Shown here in pieces: positions 43,818 through 52,260 of a DNA stretch of 64,000 bases. Every line of letters starts with the position of its first letter. Position 1 is the first letter of the stretch. Both the position numbers and the translations under genes were made by a program. The stretch spans positions 186,001 through 250,000 of the forward strand of contig SVGA01000001.1 of assembly GCA_015056575.1 (NCBI GenBank), read 5' to 3'. The DNA is from Butyrivibrio sp. (GTDB lineage Bacteria > Bacillota > Clostridia > Lachnospirales > Lachnospiraceae). The notes beneath the pieces are model-generated. The model worked only from the letters and a program-made list of their open reading frames with translations. It was not told the DNA's origin and did not search any database.

Positions 43818-45986
43818 ATGGTAAACAAAAAAACGTTGACAAGCGGAGCTGCAAAAGTTCCCGTTGTAATGCAGATGGAAGCCCTTGAGTGCGGGGCTGC
43901 CTGCCTTGATATGATACTGGCTTATTACGGAAAGTGGATCGCTCTTGAGCAGGTGCGCCTTGACTGTGGTGTTTCAAGGGACGGTTCCAATGCAAAAAAC
44001 ATATTGAGGGCGGCCAGAAACTACGGAATGCAGGCTGCCGGCTACCGCATGGATCTGGAGAGCCTCAGAAAAGAATGTACGTTTCCCTGTATTGTTCACT
44101 GGGAGTATAACCATTTCATAGTGCTGTGCGGGTTTAAGGGGCAGAAAGCCTACATAAACGATCCCGCCAGGGGAAGCGTCGTTATTCCCATTAAGGAGTT
44201 CGAGAAGGGATTCTCGGGAGTGGCTCTTACCTTTGAGCCTACAGACACATTTGAACCCGGAGGCAAGAGAAAGAGCGTCTTTGAATTTGCGGGAAAAAGA
44301 CTTAAGGATGCCAGGGCGGCTGTGATATTTACCGTACTCATCACACTTTTTTCCTATGCTTTCACCATTATAAATCCCAAAATGTCCGAGTATTTCATGG
44401 ATAAGCTTCTGACAGGGGCACCTGACGGCGAGCCGGAGGGCTTCATTATTCTGCTGTCAGGACTTGCTGTTTTGCAGATAGCTGTGTCCTGGGTCTCCGC
44501 GGTATATTCCCTTAAGATCGGCGGAAAACTGGCCATCAATGGAAGTACGTCCTTCATGTGGAAGATACTAAGGCTTCCGATGGAGTTCTTTTCCCAGAGG
44601 ATGTCCGGTGATATTCTTATGAGACATTCCACCAACGAGGAGATTGCGGGGGTCATCGTCAACACCTTTGCGCCTCTGTGTCTGAACACCGGAATGATGA
44701 TGTTCTACCTGGTGGTTCTTGTGAGATATTCCGTGCCCCTTACAGTCCTTGGCATTTCAACTGTTGTGATCAACCTTTTTATTTCCAAGATAATCTCTGA
44801 TCACAGGATAAATGTTACCAGAGGAATGATGATCGAGCAGGGCAAACTTGCCACGCAGACGCTGTCGGGCATCAGCATGATAGAGACCATCAAGGCCAGC
44901 GGCGCCGAGAACGGATTCTTTGAGAACTGGGTTGCCACCAAGGCGGCTGTAGACGAAAAAGAGGTTGAGTTCATGCGCAAGAACACCTATCTGGAAGCCA
45001 TACCCCAGATAGTATCCAACATGGCCAACTATGCTATCCTCATTGGCGGTGTCTTTTTTGCCCTGAACGGGGACTTCTCGGTTGGTATGATCACGGCCTT
45101 TCAGGGAATACTTCAGTCCTTCATGGGACCTGCCACGACACTGACAAACGCAGGACAGACCATCCTTGAGATGCGCACGGAAATGGAGAGGGTCGAGGAT
45201 GTTATGCAGTACAGAAACGATGAGTACGCGGACAGGGGCGATGATGACACCCATGTTTTTGAGAAGCTCTCCGGTAATATTCAGGTGAAGAACCTTACTT
45301 TCGGATATTCAAGACTTGATAAACCGTTTATCAAGGATTTCAATATGGAACTTACCCAGGGGAAAAGAGTCGCCATCGTAGGGGGAAGCGGATGCGGAAA
45401 ATCCACTGTTTCCAAGCTTATCTCCGGACTATACAAGCCCTGGAGCGGCGAGATACTTTTTGACGGAAAGTCCATCCCGGAGATAGACAGGAGTGCATTT
45501 ACCGGGTCGGTGGCAGTGGTGGATCAGGATATCATCCTCTTTGAGGACACCATTGAGAACAATATCAAGATGTGGGATGAGTCCATCGAGAACTTCGAGA
45601 TGATCCTTGCGGCAAGGGATGCCAGGATCCACGATGACATCATCCTTAAGCCCGGCGGCTATCAGTACAGGATTGCCGAGGGAGGAAAAGACCTGTCCGG
45701 CGGCCAGAGGCAGAGACTTGAGATCGCCAGGGTTCTTGCAATGGATCCTTCCATTGTTATCCTGGATGAAGCCACCAGCGCCCTGGATGCCAAGACCGAA
45801 TATGAGGTGGTGAACGCCATCAAGGACAGAGGGATAACTCTTATAATAATTGCCCACAGGCTCTCCACCATCAGGGACTGTGACGAGATCATAGTTCTTG
45901 ATAAGGGAGAGATAGTTGAGCGTGGAACCCACGAGCAGCTTATTGAGCATGACGGATATTACAAAGCTTTGGTCAGCAACGACTGA
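43818..45986 (+). CDS. NHLM/NHLP-type bacteriocin ABC transporter with C39 peptidase domain
   Basis: This 722-aa exporter has an N-terminal C39 cysteine peptidase (about 12-130) with Gln19, Cys25 (ALECGAACL), His99 (WEYNHFIVL) and Asp115 (YINDPARG) all in place, so leader cleavage is expected. Residues 160-440 are the six-helix exporter core; about 490-720 is the ATPase with Walker A GGSGCGKST, signature LSGGQRQR and Walker B VILDEATSALD. Such proteins cleave double-glycine leaders and export the product (microcin/lantibiotic-type). The next ABC gene lacks a peptidase, the usual NHLM pair. ATG follows AAAGGTGAGAC. No short leader-type precursor was obvious nearby, so the substrate is open. 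Confidence 0.92.
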   Translation: MVNKKTLTSGAAKVPVVMQMEALECGAACLDMILAYYGKWIALEQVRLDCGVSRDGSNAKNILRAARNYGMQAAGYRMDLESLRKECTFPCIVHWEYNHFIVLCGFKGQKAYINDPARGSVVIPIKEFEKGFSGVALTFEPTDTFEPGGKRKSVFEFAGKRLKDARAAVIFTVLITLFSYAFTIINPKMSEYFMDKLLTGAPDGEPEGFIILLSGLAVLQIAVSWVSAVYSLKIGGKLAINGSTSFMWKILRLPMEFFSQRMSGDILMRHSTNEEIAGVIVNTFAPLCLNTGMMMFYLVVLVRYSVPLTVLGISTVVINLFISKIISDHRINVTRGMMIEQGKLATQTLSGISMIETIKASGAENGFFENWVATKAAVDEKEVEFMRKNTYLEAIPQIVSNMANYAILIGGVFFALNGDFSVGMITAFQGILQSFMGPATTLTNAGQTILEMRTEMERVEDVMQYRNDEYADRGDDDTHVFEKLSGNIQVKNLTFGYSRLDKPFIKDFNMELTQGKRVAIVGGSGCGKSTVSKLISGLYKPWSGEILFDGKSIPEIDRSAFTGSVAVVDQDIILFEDTIENNIKMWDESIENFEMILAARDARIHDDIILKPGGYQYRIAEGGKDLSGGQRQRLEIARVLAMDPSIVILDEATSALDAKTEYEVVNAIKDRGITLIIIAHRLSTIRDCDEIIVLDKGEIVERGTHEQLIEHDGYYKALVSND

Positions 45987-46080
45987 CGACTGCAGCCTTT
46001 TGACGGCTGTGACCGGCAAGACATACAAGCAGCGGCCGATGAAGGCCGGTGACTATCGATAAGATACAGGAGCGTTGAAA

Positions 46081-48252
46081 TTGGGCTGGTTTGACGAACA
46101 GATAAGACTTAGAAAAAGAAGAGACGAAGAGCTGTACCGGGAGTCTTATGACAAGATTGCCCACAAAGTGCTTGGGGAGAGGATGAAAACCGGGAACAAG
46201 AGATTCAGTGTGCGCAATGCCATTGAAGATGTTTTCATGTACTATCATCTTCCTTCCGTGGAGATCCCGGGGAATATCAAGGATCCCATGGAACAGATAG
46301 AATATGCCGCAAGCTCTGTGGGCATGATGAAGGCTGTAATTTCCCTGAAGGAGGGCTGGTACACCGACTGCTTCGGTCCCATTATCTGCCTTCTTAAGGC
46401 GGACCATTCTCCGATATGTCTTTTCCCAATGGGGTTTGCAATGTATTACTTCTATGATCCCTCTACCGGAAAAAAGACGATGGTAAACAAGAAGAATGCG
46501 GATCTTTTTGAGGAAGAGGCGGTGGCCTTTTATGAGCCTCTGGCACTGAAGAAGCTTGGGATATCAGATCTTATCAGTTTTATGAAGGACAGACTTTCCT
46601 ATTATGACTATTTATATTACGCCTTGGCGGTGCTGGTGGCTGCGGCTATTTCCATGATCCTTCCCATGGCAGCTGAGATCATGACGGGAAGGGTTATCAG
46701 GGATTCGAATATTACGCTGTTTGGAGTTATGGCAGTGACCATAATGGTTACCATAGTTTTGTCCGGCTTTATACAGGCATTTGCGACGGCAGTGTCCATG
46801 CGGGTGAAGTGGAAGGTTACAATTCCTGTGGAACAGGCGGTGATGCAGAGGATACTTACTTTGCCGGTGCCTTTTTTCAGGCAGTTCAGCGCGGGTGAGC
46901 TTTCAAGCAGATCCGGAAGTATAAATTCCGTCTGCCAGATCATTATTGAAGATGTCTTTTCCCTGGGATTGTCCGCTATTGCATCGCTTATCTATATTGT
47001 TCAGATCATGAGATATACACCGATGCTGGTGATCCCGTCAGTGGTGATCATTGTACTGAGTCTTTTCCTGTCTGTGATCGCGACCCTTATGCAGATGAGG
47101 ATAACCAGGCAGAGGATGGAACATCTGGCTAAGGAAAACGGTCTTAGCTATGCGATCATCAACGGCATTCAGAAGATAAAGCTTGCGGGAGCGGAGAAGA
47201 GGATTTTTGCCAAGTGGGCAAATCAGTACGCAGAGGGAGCGGCATTGGCGTATAATCCGCCGTTTTTCCTTAAGATAAGCAGTGTTCTCGACACCGCGGT
47301 ATCGCTGATCGGAACTGTTGTGCTCTATGAGATAGCCATTGGTTCGAAAGTTGCTCCGTCGGAATACTTTGCATTCAATATCGCCTATGCTGCGCTGTTT
47401 GCGGCATTTTCGCAGCTGTCATCCACATCCCTGTCCGTTGCCAGGATCAAGCCCATACTTGATATGGCAGAGCCGATCCTTAAGACAGAGCCTGAGAAGA
47501 CGCATAAGAAGGATATTGTGACCAAGCTTAACGGAAGTATTGAGCTGGGCGGCGTATACTTTAGATACAACGAGCAGGATCCCTATATACTGGAAAACTT
47601 CAACTTAAAGATAAAGGCCGGTGAGTATGTTGCCATCGTCGGCAAGACGGGATGCGGCAAGTCTACGCTGGTCAGACTTCTTCTGGGATTTGAGAAGCCA
47701 AACAAAGGCGTGGTTTTCTATGACGGTAAGGATATCGAGAGAATCGATCTTAAGTCCTTAAGGCGCAAGATCGGTTCGGTGATCCAGGACGGCAAGCTGT
47801 TCTTTGGAGATATCTTTCACAATATCGCGATTGCCTCGGAGAAGCTGACTCAGGAGGAGGCCTGGGAAGCAGCCGAGATGGCCGGAATCGCTGATGATAT
47901 TCGTGCAATGCCCATGGGAATGCACACCATCATCGCAGAAGGCCAGGGAGGGATCTCAGGAGGCCAGAAGCAGAGGCTTCTGATAGCCAGGGCAGTGGCT
48001 TCCAAGCCAAGGATACTGATATTTGATGAGGCCACCAGTGCGCTGGATAATATAACCCAGAGGCAGATCTCGGAGGCCCTGGATGGCCTTAAGTGCACAA
48101 GGATCGTGATTGCCCACAGGCTTTCGACTATTAAGAACTGCGACAGGATACTGGTTATGGACAGCGGCCGGATCATTGAGGAGGGCAAATATCAGGATCT
48201 CATAGATAAGAAGGGCTTTTTCTATGAGCTTGTGGAGAGACAGCAGTTGTGA
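46081..48252 (+). CDS. NHLM-type ABC transporter ATP-binding/permease, second subunit
   Basis: I place the start at TTG 46081 (product MGWFDEQIRLRKR), nine bases after AGGAG; the TTG at 46075 is too close to that site. The 723-aa protein has an N-terminal domain (about 1-165) that is not a C39 peptidase, six membrane helices (about 180-420) and an ATPase (about 470-720) with Walker A GKTGCGKST, signature ISGGQKQR and Walker B LIFDEATSALD. It is the companion half of the NHLM exporter, typically making a heterodimer with the peptidase subunit 94 bp upstream. Confidence 0.9.
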   Translation: MGWFDEQIRLRKRRDEELYRESYDKIAHKVLGERMKTGNKRFSVRNAIEDVFMYYHLPSVEIPGNIKDPMEQIEYAASSVGMMKAVISLKEGWYTDCFGPIICLLKADHSPICLFPMGFAMYYFYDPSTGKKTMVNKKNADLFEEEAVAFYEPLALKKLGISDLISFMKDRLSYYDYLYYALAVLVAAAISMILPMAAEIMTGRVIRDSNITLFGVMAVTIMVTIVLSGFIQAFATAVSMRVKWKVTIPVEQAVMQRILTLPVPFFRQFSAGELSSRSGSINSVCQIIIEDVFSLGLSAIASLIYIVQIMRYTPMLVIPSVVIIVLSLFLSVIATLMQMRITRQRMEHLAKENGLSYAIINGIQKIKLAGAEKRIFAKWANQYAEGAALAYNPPFFLKISSVLDTAVSLIGTVVLYEIAIGSKVAPSEYFAFNIAYAALFAAFSQLSSTSLSVARIKPILDMAEPILKTEPEKTHKKDIVTKLNGSIELGGVYFRYNEQDPYILENFNLKIKAGEYVAIVGKTGCGKSTLVRLLLGFEKPNKGVVFYDGKDIERIDLKSLRRKIGSVIQDGKLFFGDIFHNIAIASEKLTQEEAWEAAEMAGIADDIRAMPMGMHTIIAEGQGGISGGQKQRLLIARAVASKPRILIFDEATSALDNITQRQISEALDGLKCTRIVIAHRLSTIKNCDRILVMDSGRIIEEGKYQDLIDKKGFFYELVERQQL

Positions 48253-48283
48253 CGGAGATTGGAGCGAAAACTAAGAGGTTACG

Positions 48284-48376
48284 ATGCTTCCGGACAACGG
48301 CACTTGCAGCAATTGCAGTTCATGTCTTCCTGACGGTGGTTTTAAAAATATGGGTGAAATGTACGAGGTAATATGA
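48284..48376 (+). CDS. 30-aa Cys-rich peptide between exporter and HMA protein
   Basis: ATG 48284 follows AAGAGGTTACG and opens a 30-codon frame ending TGA 48374-48376. It encodes MLPDNGTCSNCSSCLPDGG and a short tail, with cysteines at 8, 11 and 14 (CxxCxxC). The next ATG (48380) is 3 bp past the stop, suggesting coupling. It is too short for routine gene calling. It might be a metal-binding peptide, a small ribosomally made product exported by the ABC pair, or a leader peptide. Function unknown. Confidence 0.55.
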   Translation: MLPDNGTCSNCSSCLPDGGFKNMGEMYEVI

Positions 48377-48379
48377 GAA

Positions 48380-48745
48380 ATGGGTAATGTGATTATTGCA
48401 GTAATTTTGATAGTAGTGGTGGTTCTGGCGGGAAAAGGAACAATAAAGCATCTGAAAGGAGAGGGAGGCTGCTGCGGCGACGGTTCTTCAATTAAGGAGC
48501 CTGACAAGAAGCTTACCGGTCCGGTGGTAAAGACTAAGGTCTTTAAGATTGACGGAATGCACTGCGAGAACTGTACTGACCGGGTGAAAAGAGCTGTGAA
48601 CAGGATTGATGGCGTTTCGGCAAAGGTTAACCTTCGCAAGAAAGAAGCTGTGATCGAGTATGAGCATGATGTGGACGATGCAAAGATCGTAAACACCATT
48701 GAGTCTCTTGATTACAAGGTGGTATCTGTTAGTGACAGGCCATGA
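48380..48745 (+). CDS. Membrane-anchored HMA domain protein (FeoB-associated-like N-terminus)
   Basis: A 121-aa protein with a membrane helix at 3-17 (NVIIAVILIVVVVLAGKG), then a CCG motif (Cys31-Cys32) as in FeoB-associated Cys-rich proteins, and a C-terminal heavy-metal-associated ferredoxin-like domain (about 52-121) with GMHCENC (Cys62, Cys65). The two halves look like a fusion of normally separate small proteins. It could bind copper or another soft metal at the membrane. It lies directly after the Cys peptide and before the Ala-rich protein; no feoB is in view. Confidence 0.82.
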   Translation: MGNVIIAVILIVVVVLAGKGTIKHLKGEGGCCGDGSSIKEPDKKLTGPVVKTKVFKIDGMHCENCTDRVKRAVNRIDGVSAKVNLRKKEAVIEYEHDVDDAKIVNTIESLDYKVVSVSDRP

Positions 48746-48923
48746 CCCAATTGGCTGATAAGGATGTCCTGTCTGAACTTTCAGATGTATCACTCATGCA
48801 AAAAAGCCTAAGTTTATAGAAAATTTACTGTAAATTACAAAAGAAATAAACGATAATATAAATAGACGCTTTTTACACATGTGGATTAAAAAATGAGCTT
48901 TGCTCTTTGAAAGGAGAATCAGC

Positions 48924-50699
48924 ATGGATGGCATGAGTACTCAGGATATGCTTAACGGACAGGATCTTTCCACAGCGAATGTGGATGATTTGCTTGCGGC
49001 AATGGCAGCTGTTGAGGGAGGACAGGCAGAGCCTGCTCCTGCTGAGGATGCTCTCAAGCCAAAACGCACACGCAAGAAAGCTGCGGAGCCTGAGCCTATA
49101 GCTGATATTCCGAATCTTGATGATATACTTGCGGCAACATCAGATGAAAGTGCGGCAGCAGAGACGGTAGATCCTAGTCCCGCTGCAACAGCTGAAGCTG
49201 ATGCTATGGCTGCAGCTATGGCCGCAATGGCAGCTGCAGAAGCAGCGCCCGCGGAAGCAGTCCCTGAAATGCCTGCTATGGAAGAAATTCCTGCAGAGCC
49301 TGCCCCTGAGGCACCTGCTGAGGAAGCAGCCCCTGTCGATGTAGATGCAATGATGGCAGCCATGGCAGCGGCAGAGACAGCTACAGACGTAGATGCGATG
49401 ATGGCAGCAATGGCCGGAGCGGAGCCGTCGCCGGAAGCGCCCGCTGCAGATATAGATCCTGTTATGGCAGCAATGATGGCAGATGCAGCGGCAGCAGAAG
49501 CAGCTGCAGCCGCAGAGATTCCCGCCGAGGCAGCCCCTGTAGATATGGATGCAATGATGGCAGCCATGGCAGCAGCCGAGGCAACCCCTGAAGTGCCGGT
49601 GATGGAAGAAACTCCCGCAGAGCCTGCACCTGAGGCACCTGCCGAGGAAGCTCCTGTAGATATGGATGCAATGATGGCAGCGATGGCAGCAGCCGAGCCC
49701 GCCCCTGAAGTGCCTGTGATGGAAGAAGTTCCTGCAGAGCCTGCTCCTGAGGCACCCGCCGAAGCAGCCCCTGTAGATATGGATGCAATGATGGCAGCAA
49801 TGGCAACAGCCGAGGCAGCCCCTGAAGTGCCTGTGATGGAAGAAGTTCCCGCAGAGCCTGCACCTGAGGTACCTGCCGAGGAAACTCCTGTAGATATGGA
49901 TGCAATGATGGCAGCAATGGCAACAGCCGAGGCAGCCCCTGAAGTGCCGGCGATGGAAGAAGTTTCCACAGAGCCTGTCCCTGAAGTGCCGGTGATGGAA
50001 GAAACTCCCGCAGAGCCCGCGCCTGAAGTGGCAGCAGCCGAGAATCTGGATGCAATCCTTAATGCGGAAGTTGATGCCCTTGAAGCAGCACCGGCAGAAG
50101 CAGCACCTGAGATGCCTGCCATGGAAGAAATCCAAATCCCTGCAGAACCTACACCTGAGATGCCTGCCATGGAGGAGATCCCCGCGGAACCTGCTCCCGA
50201 GGCACCCGCAGTAGATATTCCTGCAGAAGAGGCTCCTTCAGATATGGATGCAGTCATGGCAGCGATGGCGGCAGCAGAAGCAGAGACTGCCCCCGAGGCA
50301 CCTGCTGACCTTGATCCTGTTGCGGCAGCTATGCTGGCAGCGGAACAGTTTGCCGATGAAGAGGGCGAACAGGCTCCTGTTCCCATGGATATGGATGCTG
50401 CGGCAGACGCCATGGATGGAGCAGTTGAAGATATAGAAGAATTCCTTGATTCAGAGGATTACGAATATACAACGGTTAAGACCGGCACTGTTACCATACT
50501 CATCATGAAGACAGCAGACGGAAATTCGATGGCCATCACCTATGACGGCAATGAATTTGAATCCCTGGATTCGGCTTTTGAGAAAGACGGAAAGACCGGG
50601 TATAAGGAGGTTATGAATTCCTTCATCAAAGAGGCCATCAAAAATGGAGGAAGCAGCGGGATAACAAGGCACAAAGGTTCCAAAGTAGTTGCCAAATAA
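48924..50699 (+). CDS. Ala/Pro/Glu/Met-rich repetitive protein (591 aa), unknown function
   Basis: ATG 48924 follows AAAGGAGAATC; the in-frame TTG at 48900 overlaps it. No signal peptide is present. The N-terminal segment reads NVDDLLAAMAAVEGGQAE, ending in a Gly-Gly that could be a C39-type cleavage site, though it also resembles the internal repeat. Residues about 80-490 are built from a 39-aa repeat (PVDMDAMMAAMAAAEATPEV and then VMEEVPAEPAPEAPAEE) of low complexity. The last ~90 residues form a distinct folded-looking domain with EDYEYTTVKTGTVTILIMKT and a charged C-terminus KGSKVVAK. Function is not recognisable. It could be an exported repeat protein, a scaffold or a surface spacer. Confidence 0.8.
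   Translation: MDGMSTQDMLNGQDLSTANVDDLLAAMAAVEGGQAEPAPAEDALKPKRTRKKAAEPEPIADIPNLDDILAATSDESAAAETVDPSPAATAEADAMAAAMAAMAAAEAAPAEAVPEMPAMEEIPAEPAPEAPAEEAAPVDVDAMMAAMAAAETATDVDAMMAAMAGAEPSPEAPAADIDPVMAAMMADAAAAEAAAAAEIPAEAAPVDMDAMMAAMAAAEATPEVPVMEETPAEPAPEAPAEEAPVDMDAMMAAMAAAEPAPEVPVMEEVPAEPAPEAPAEAAPVDMDAMMAAMATAEAAPEVPVMEEVPAEPAPEVPAEETPVDMDAMMAAMATAEAAPEVPAMEEVSTEPVPEVPVMEETPAEPAPEVAAAENLDAILNAEVDALEAAPAEAAPEMPAMEEIQIPAEPTPEMPAMEEIPAEPAPEAPAVDIPAEEAPSDMDAVMAAMAAAEAETAPEAPADLDPVAAAMLAAEQFADEEGEQAPVPMDMDAAADAMDGAVEDIEEFLDSEDYEYTTVKTGTVTILIMKTADGNSMAITYDGNEFESLDSAFEKDGKTGYKEVMNSFIKEAIKNGGSSGITRHKGSKVVAK
49539..50006 (+). repeat. Tandem 117-bp coding repeat (four units, exact period)
   Basis: The phrase GTAGATATGGATGCAATGAT begins at 49539, 49656, 49773 and 49890, an exact 117-bp (39-codon) period, with a few mismatches per unit. 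Less similar units continue on both sides. Such an array can expand or contract by recombination without changing frame. Confidence 0.85.
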
Positions 50700-50715
50700 A
50701 ATCAGCACACAAACC

Positions 50716-50750
50716 AAAAGGGAGCTGTTCTGCTAAGGACAGCTCCTTAT
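50716..50750 (+). terminator. Probable terminator after the Ala-rich protein
   Basis: GGAGCTGT (50721-50728) pairs with ACAGCTCC (50739-50746), followed by TTAT. The T-run is weak. Confidence 0.5.
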
Positions 50751-50856
50751 AATCATTGCAAAGAGCAGCATAATACCCGGACTATTATCCGGATCCTCAG
50801 GTGCAGAACTCGCCGCCTTCTACCTCTGATTGACATTTTGTGGTACGATATTCTTT

Positions 50857-52212
50857 ATGGACGGAAAAATGACTAAGGGGAATCCTCTCCCCATAATTCT
50901 CAAATTTGTACTTCCCATATTTCTCGGGTTTGTATTCCAGCAGTTTTACAACATGGTGGATACTTTTATCGTGGGCAGATTTGTCAGCCCCGGAGCCCTT
51001 GCGGCGGTTGGATCCACGGGAACGATCATGTTCATGGTGATGGGGCTGGCCAACGGAATGACCACGGGGTATACGGTTCTTATTAGCCAGCGCTACGGCG
51101 CAGGAGATATGGAGGGAACCAGGAAGGCATTTGTAAATGCCATACTTCTTAGCATCATCAGCACCGGGATCATAACGATCATTGCCTTCAAAGTGATGCA
51201 CCCCCTCTTAAAACTCATGAATACTCCGGCGGACATTTACGACGACGCCTATGCCTACATCATAACCATCTGTGCCGGCAGCATCGCGCTTATTGGCTAC
51301 AATCTTCTGGCAGCGTCCTTAAGAGCCATCGGAAACAGCAAGACTCCACTGTATTTCCTGATATTTGCAGCTCTTTTGAACATTGTTCTGGATCTTTTGT
51401 TCATTATTGGATTCAAGCTTGGAACCTTCGGCGCGGCCCTTGCCACCGATGTTTCACAGGGCGTTTCGGCAATCCTGTGCATGATCTACATAATAAGAAA
51501 GGTTGATGTTCTAAAGCCCCAAAAGAGCGACTGGCGCCTTAACAGGCAATACAGCGCACAGCAGCTCAATATCGGGATTCCCATGGCGCTTCAGTTCGGA
51601 ATAACCGCTTCGGGAACCATGGTGATGCAATCCTCAATAAATATTTACGGGTCAGTTGCTGTTGGCGGCTTTACCGCTGCGGGAAAGGTGAATAACCTGA
51701 TGACTGCAGGCATGCCATCCATCGGGCAGACCATGGCGGCGTATTGCGGCCAGAATTACGGCTACGGAGATATGGACAGAGTACATCAGGGGACAAAAGA
51801 CGCAATGAAGATATCCGCTGTTTACTCCCTGATAAACGCAGGCTTAGCGGTAGCTCTTTTACCCTATATAATAAGGCTGTTTTTTGATGCCAACGTAGAT
51901 GTGGCGCAGTATCTGCCTTATGCCAGAACATACATGTACCTTTGCGTTGTGTTCTACCTTCCTCTGGCAATGATCTTTATTTACAGGAATGCCATGCAGG
52001 CCTGTGGCTTTGGCAAAACCGCGCTGGCTCTGGGAATCATGGAGCTTATTGCCAGACTTATTACCGCATTTGCATCAATGAAGCTTCAGAGTTACACCCT
52101 GGCTGTGGCGGGAGACGCCCTGGCATGGGTTACCACCGGCATTTTTGCACTGATCCTGTATCTGCTAATAATGAAAAGGCTTAAACAACGGTTTTCGGAA
52201 GGTAAGCCATAA
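50857..52212 (+). CDS. MATE-family multidrug efflux transporter
   Basis: The 451-aa protein has twelve predicted helices and the MATE opening KGNPLPIILKFVLPIFLG, then QQFYNMVDTFIVGRFVSPGA and SLRAIGNSKTPLYFL. It exports drugs or metabolites by Na+ or H+ antiport. I use ATG 50857; ATG 50869 (MTKGNPLP) is also possible and has a slightly better site. Likely a separate unit, since it follows a terminator-like hairpin. Confidence 0.9.
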   Translation: MDGKMTKGNPLPIILKFVLPIFLGFVFQQFYNMVDTFIVGRFVSPGALAAVGSTGTIMFMVMGLANGMTTGYTVLISQRYGAGDMEGTRKAFVNAILLSIISTGIITIIAFKVMHPLLKLMNTPADIYDDAYAYIITICAGSIALIGYNLLAASLRAIGNSKTPLYFLIFAALLNIVLDLLFIIGFKLGTFGAALATDVSQGVSAILCMIYIIRKVDVLKPQKSDWRLNRQYSAQQLNIGIPMALQFGITASGTMVMQSSINIYGSVAVGGFTAAGKVNNLMTAGMPSIGQTMAAYCGQNYGYGDMDRVHQGTKDAMKISAVYSLINAGLAVALLPYIIRLFFDANVDVAQYLPYARTYMYLCVVFYLPLAMIFIYRNAMQACGFGKTALALGIMELIARLITAFASMKLQSYTLAVAGDALAWVTTGIFALILYLLIMKRLKQRFSEGKP

Positions 52213-52260
52213 GCACCGGGGCCGTAACAGATAACATTTATTTATCCGGGAGATAATATC

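Noticed and set aside
43663..43995. N-terminal extension of the 42427 minus-strand gene to 43995
   Set aside because: It would overlap the divergent promoter and the start of the exporter gene; ATG 43662 has a better site and begins at a plausible membrane protein N-terminus.
49539..50006. CRISPR-like regular spacing of 117 bp
   Set aside because: The units are contiguous coding repeats without unique spacers, so this is a tandem protein repeat.
48941..50413. 490-codon minus-strand frame in the Ala-rich gene
   Set aside because: It is an Ala/Ser/Gly-rich shadow of the repetitive coding sequence; composition bias removes stop codons on the opposite strand.
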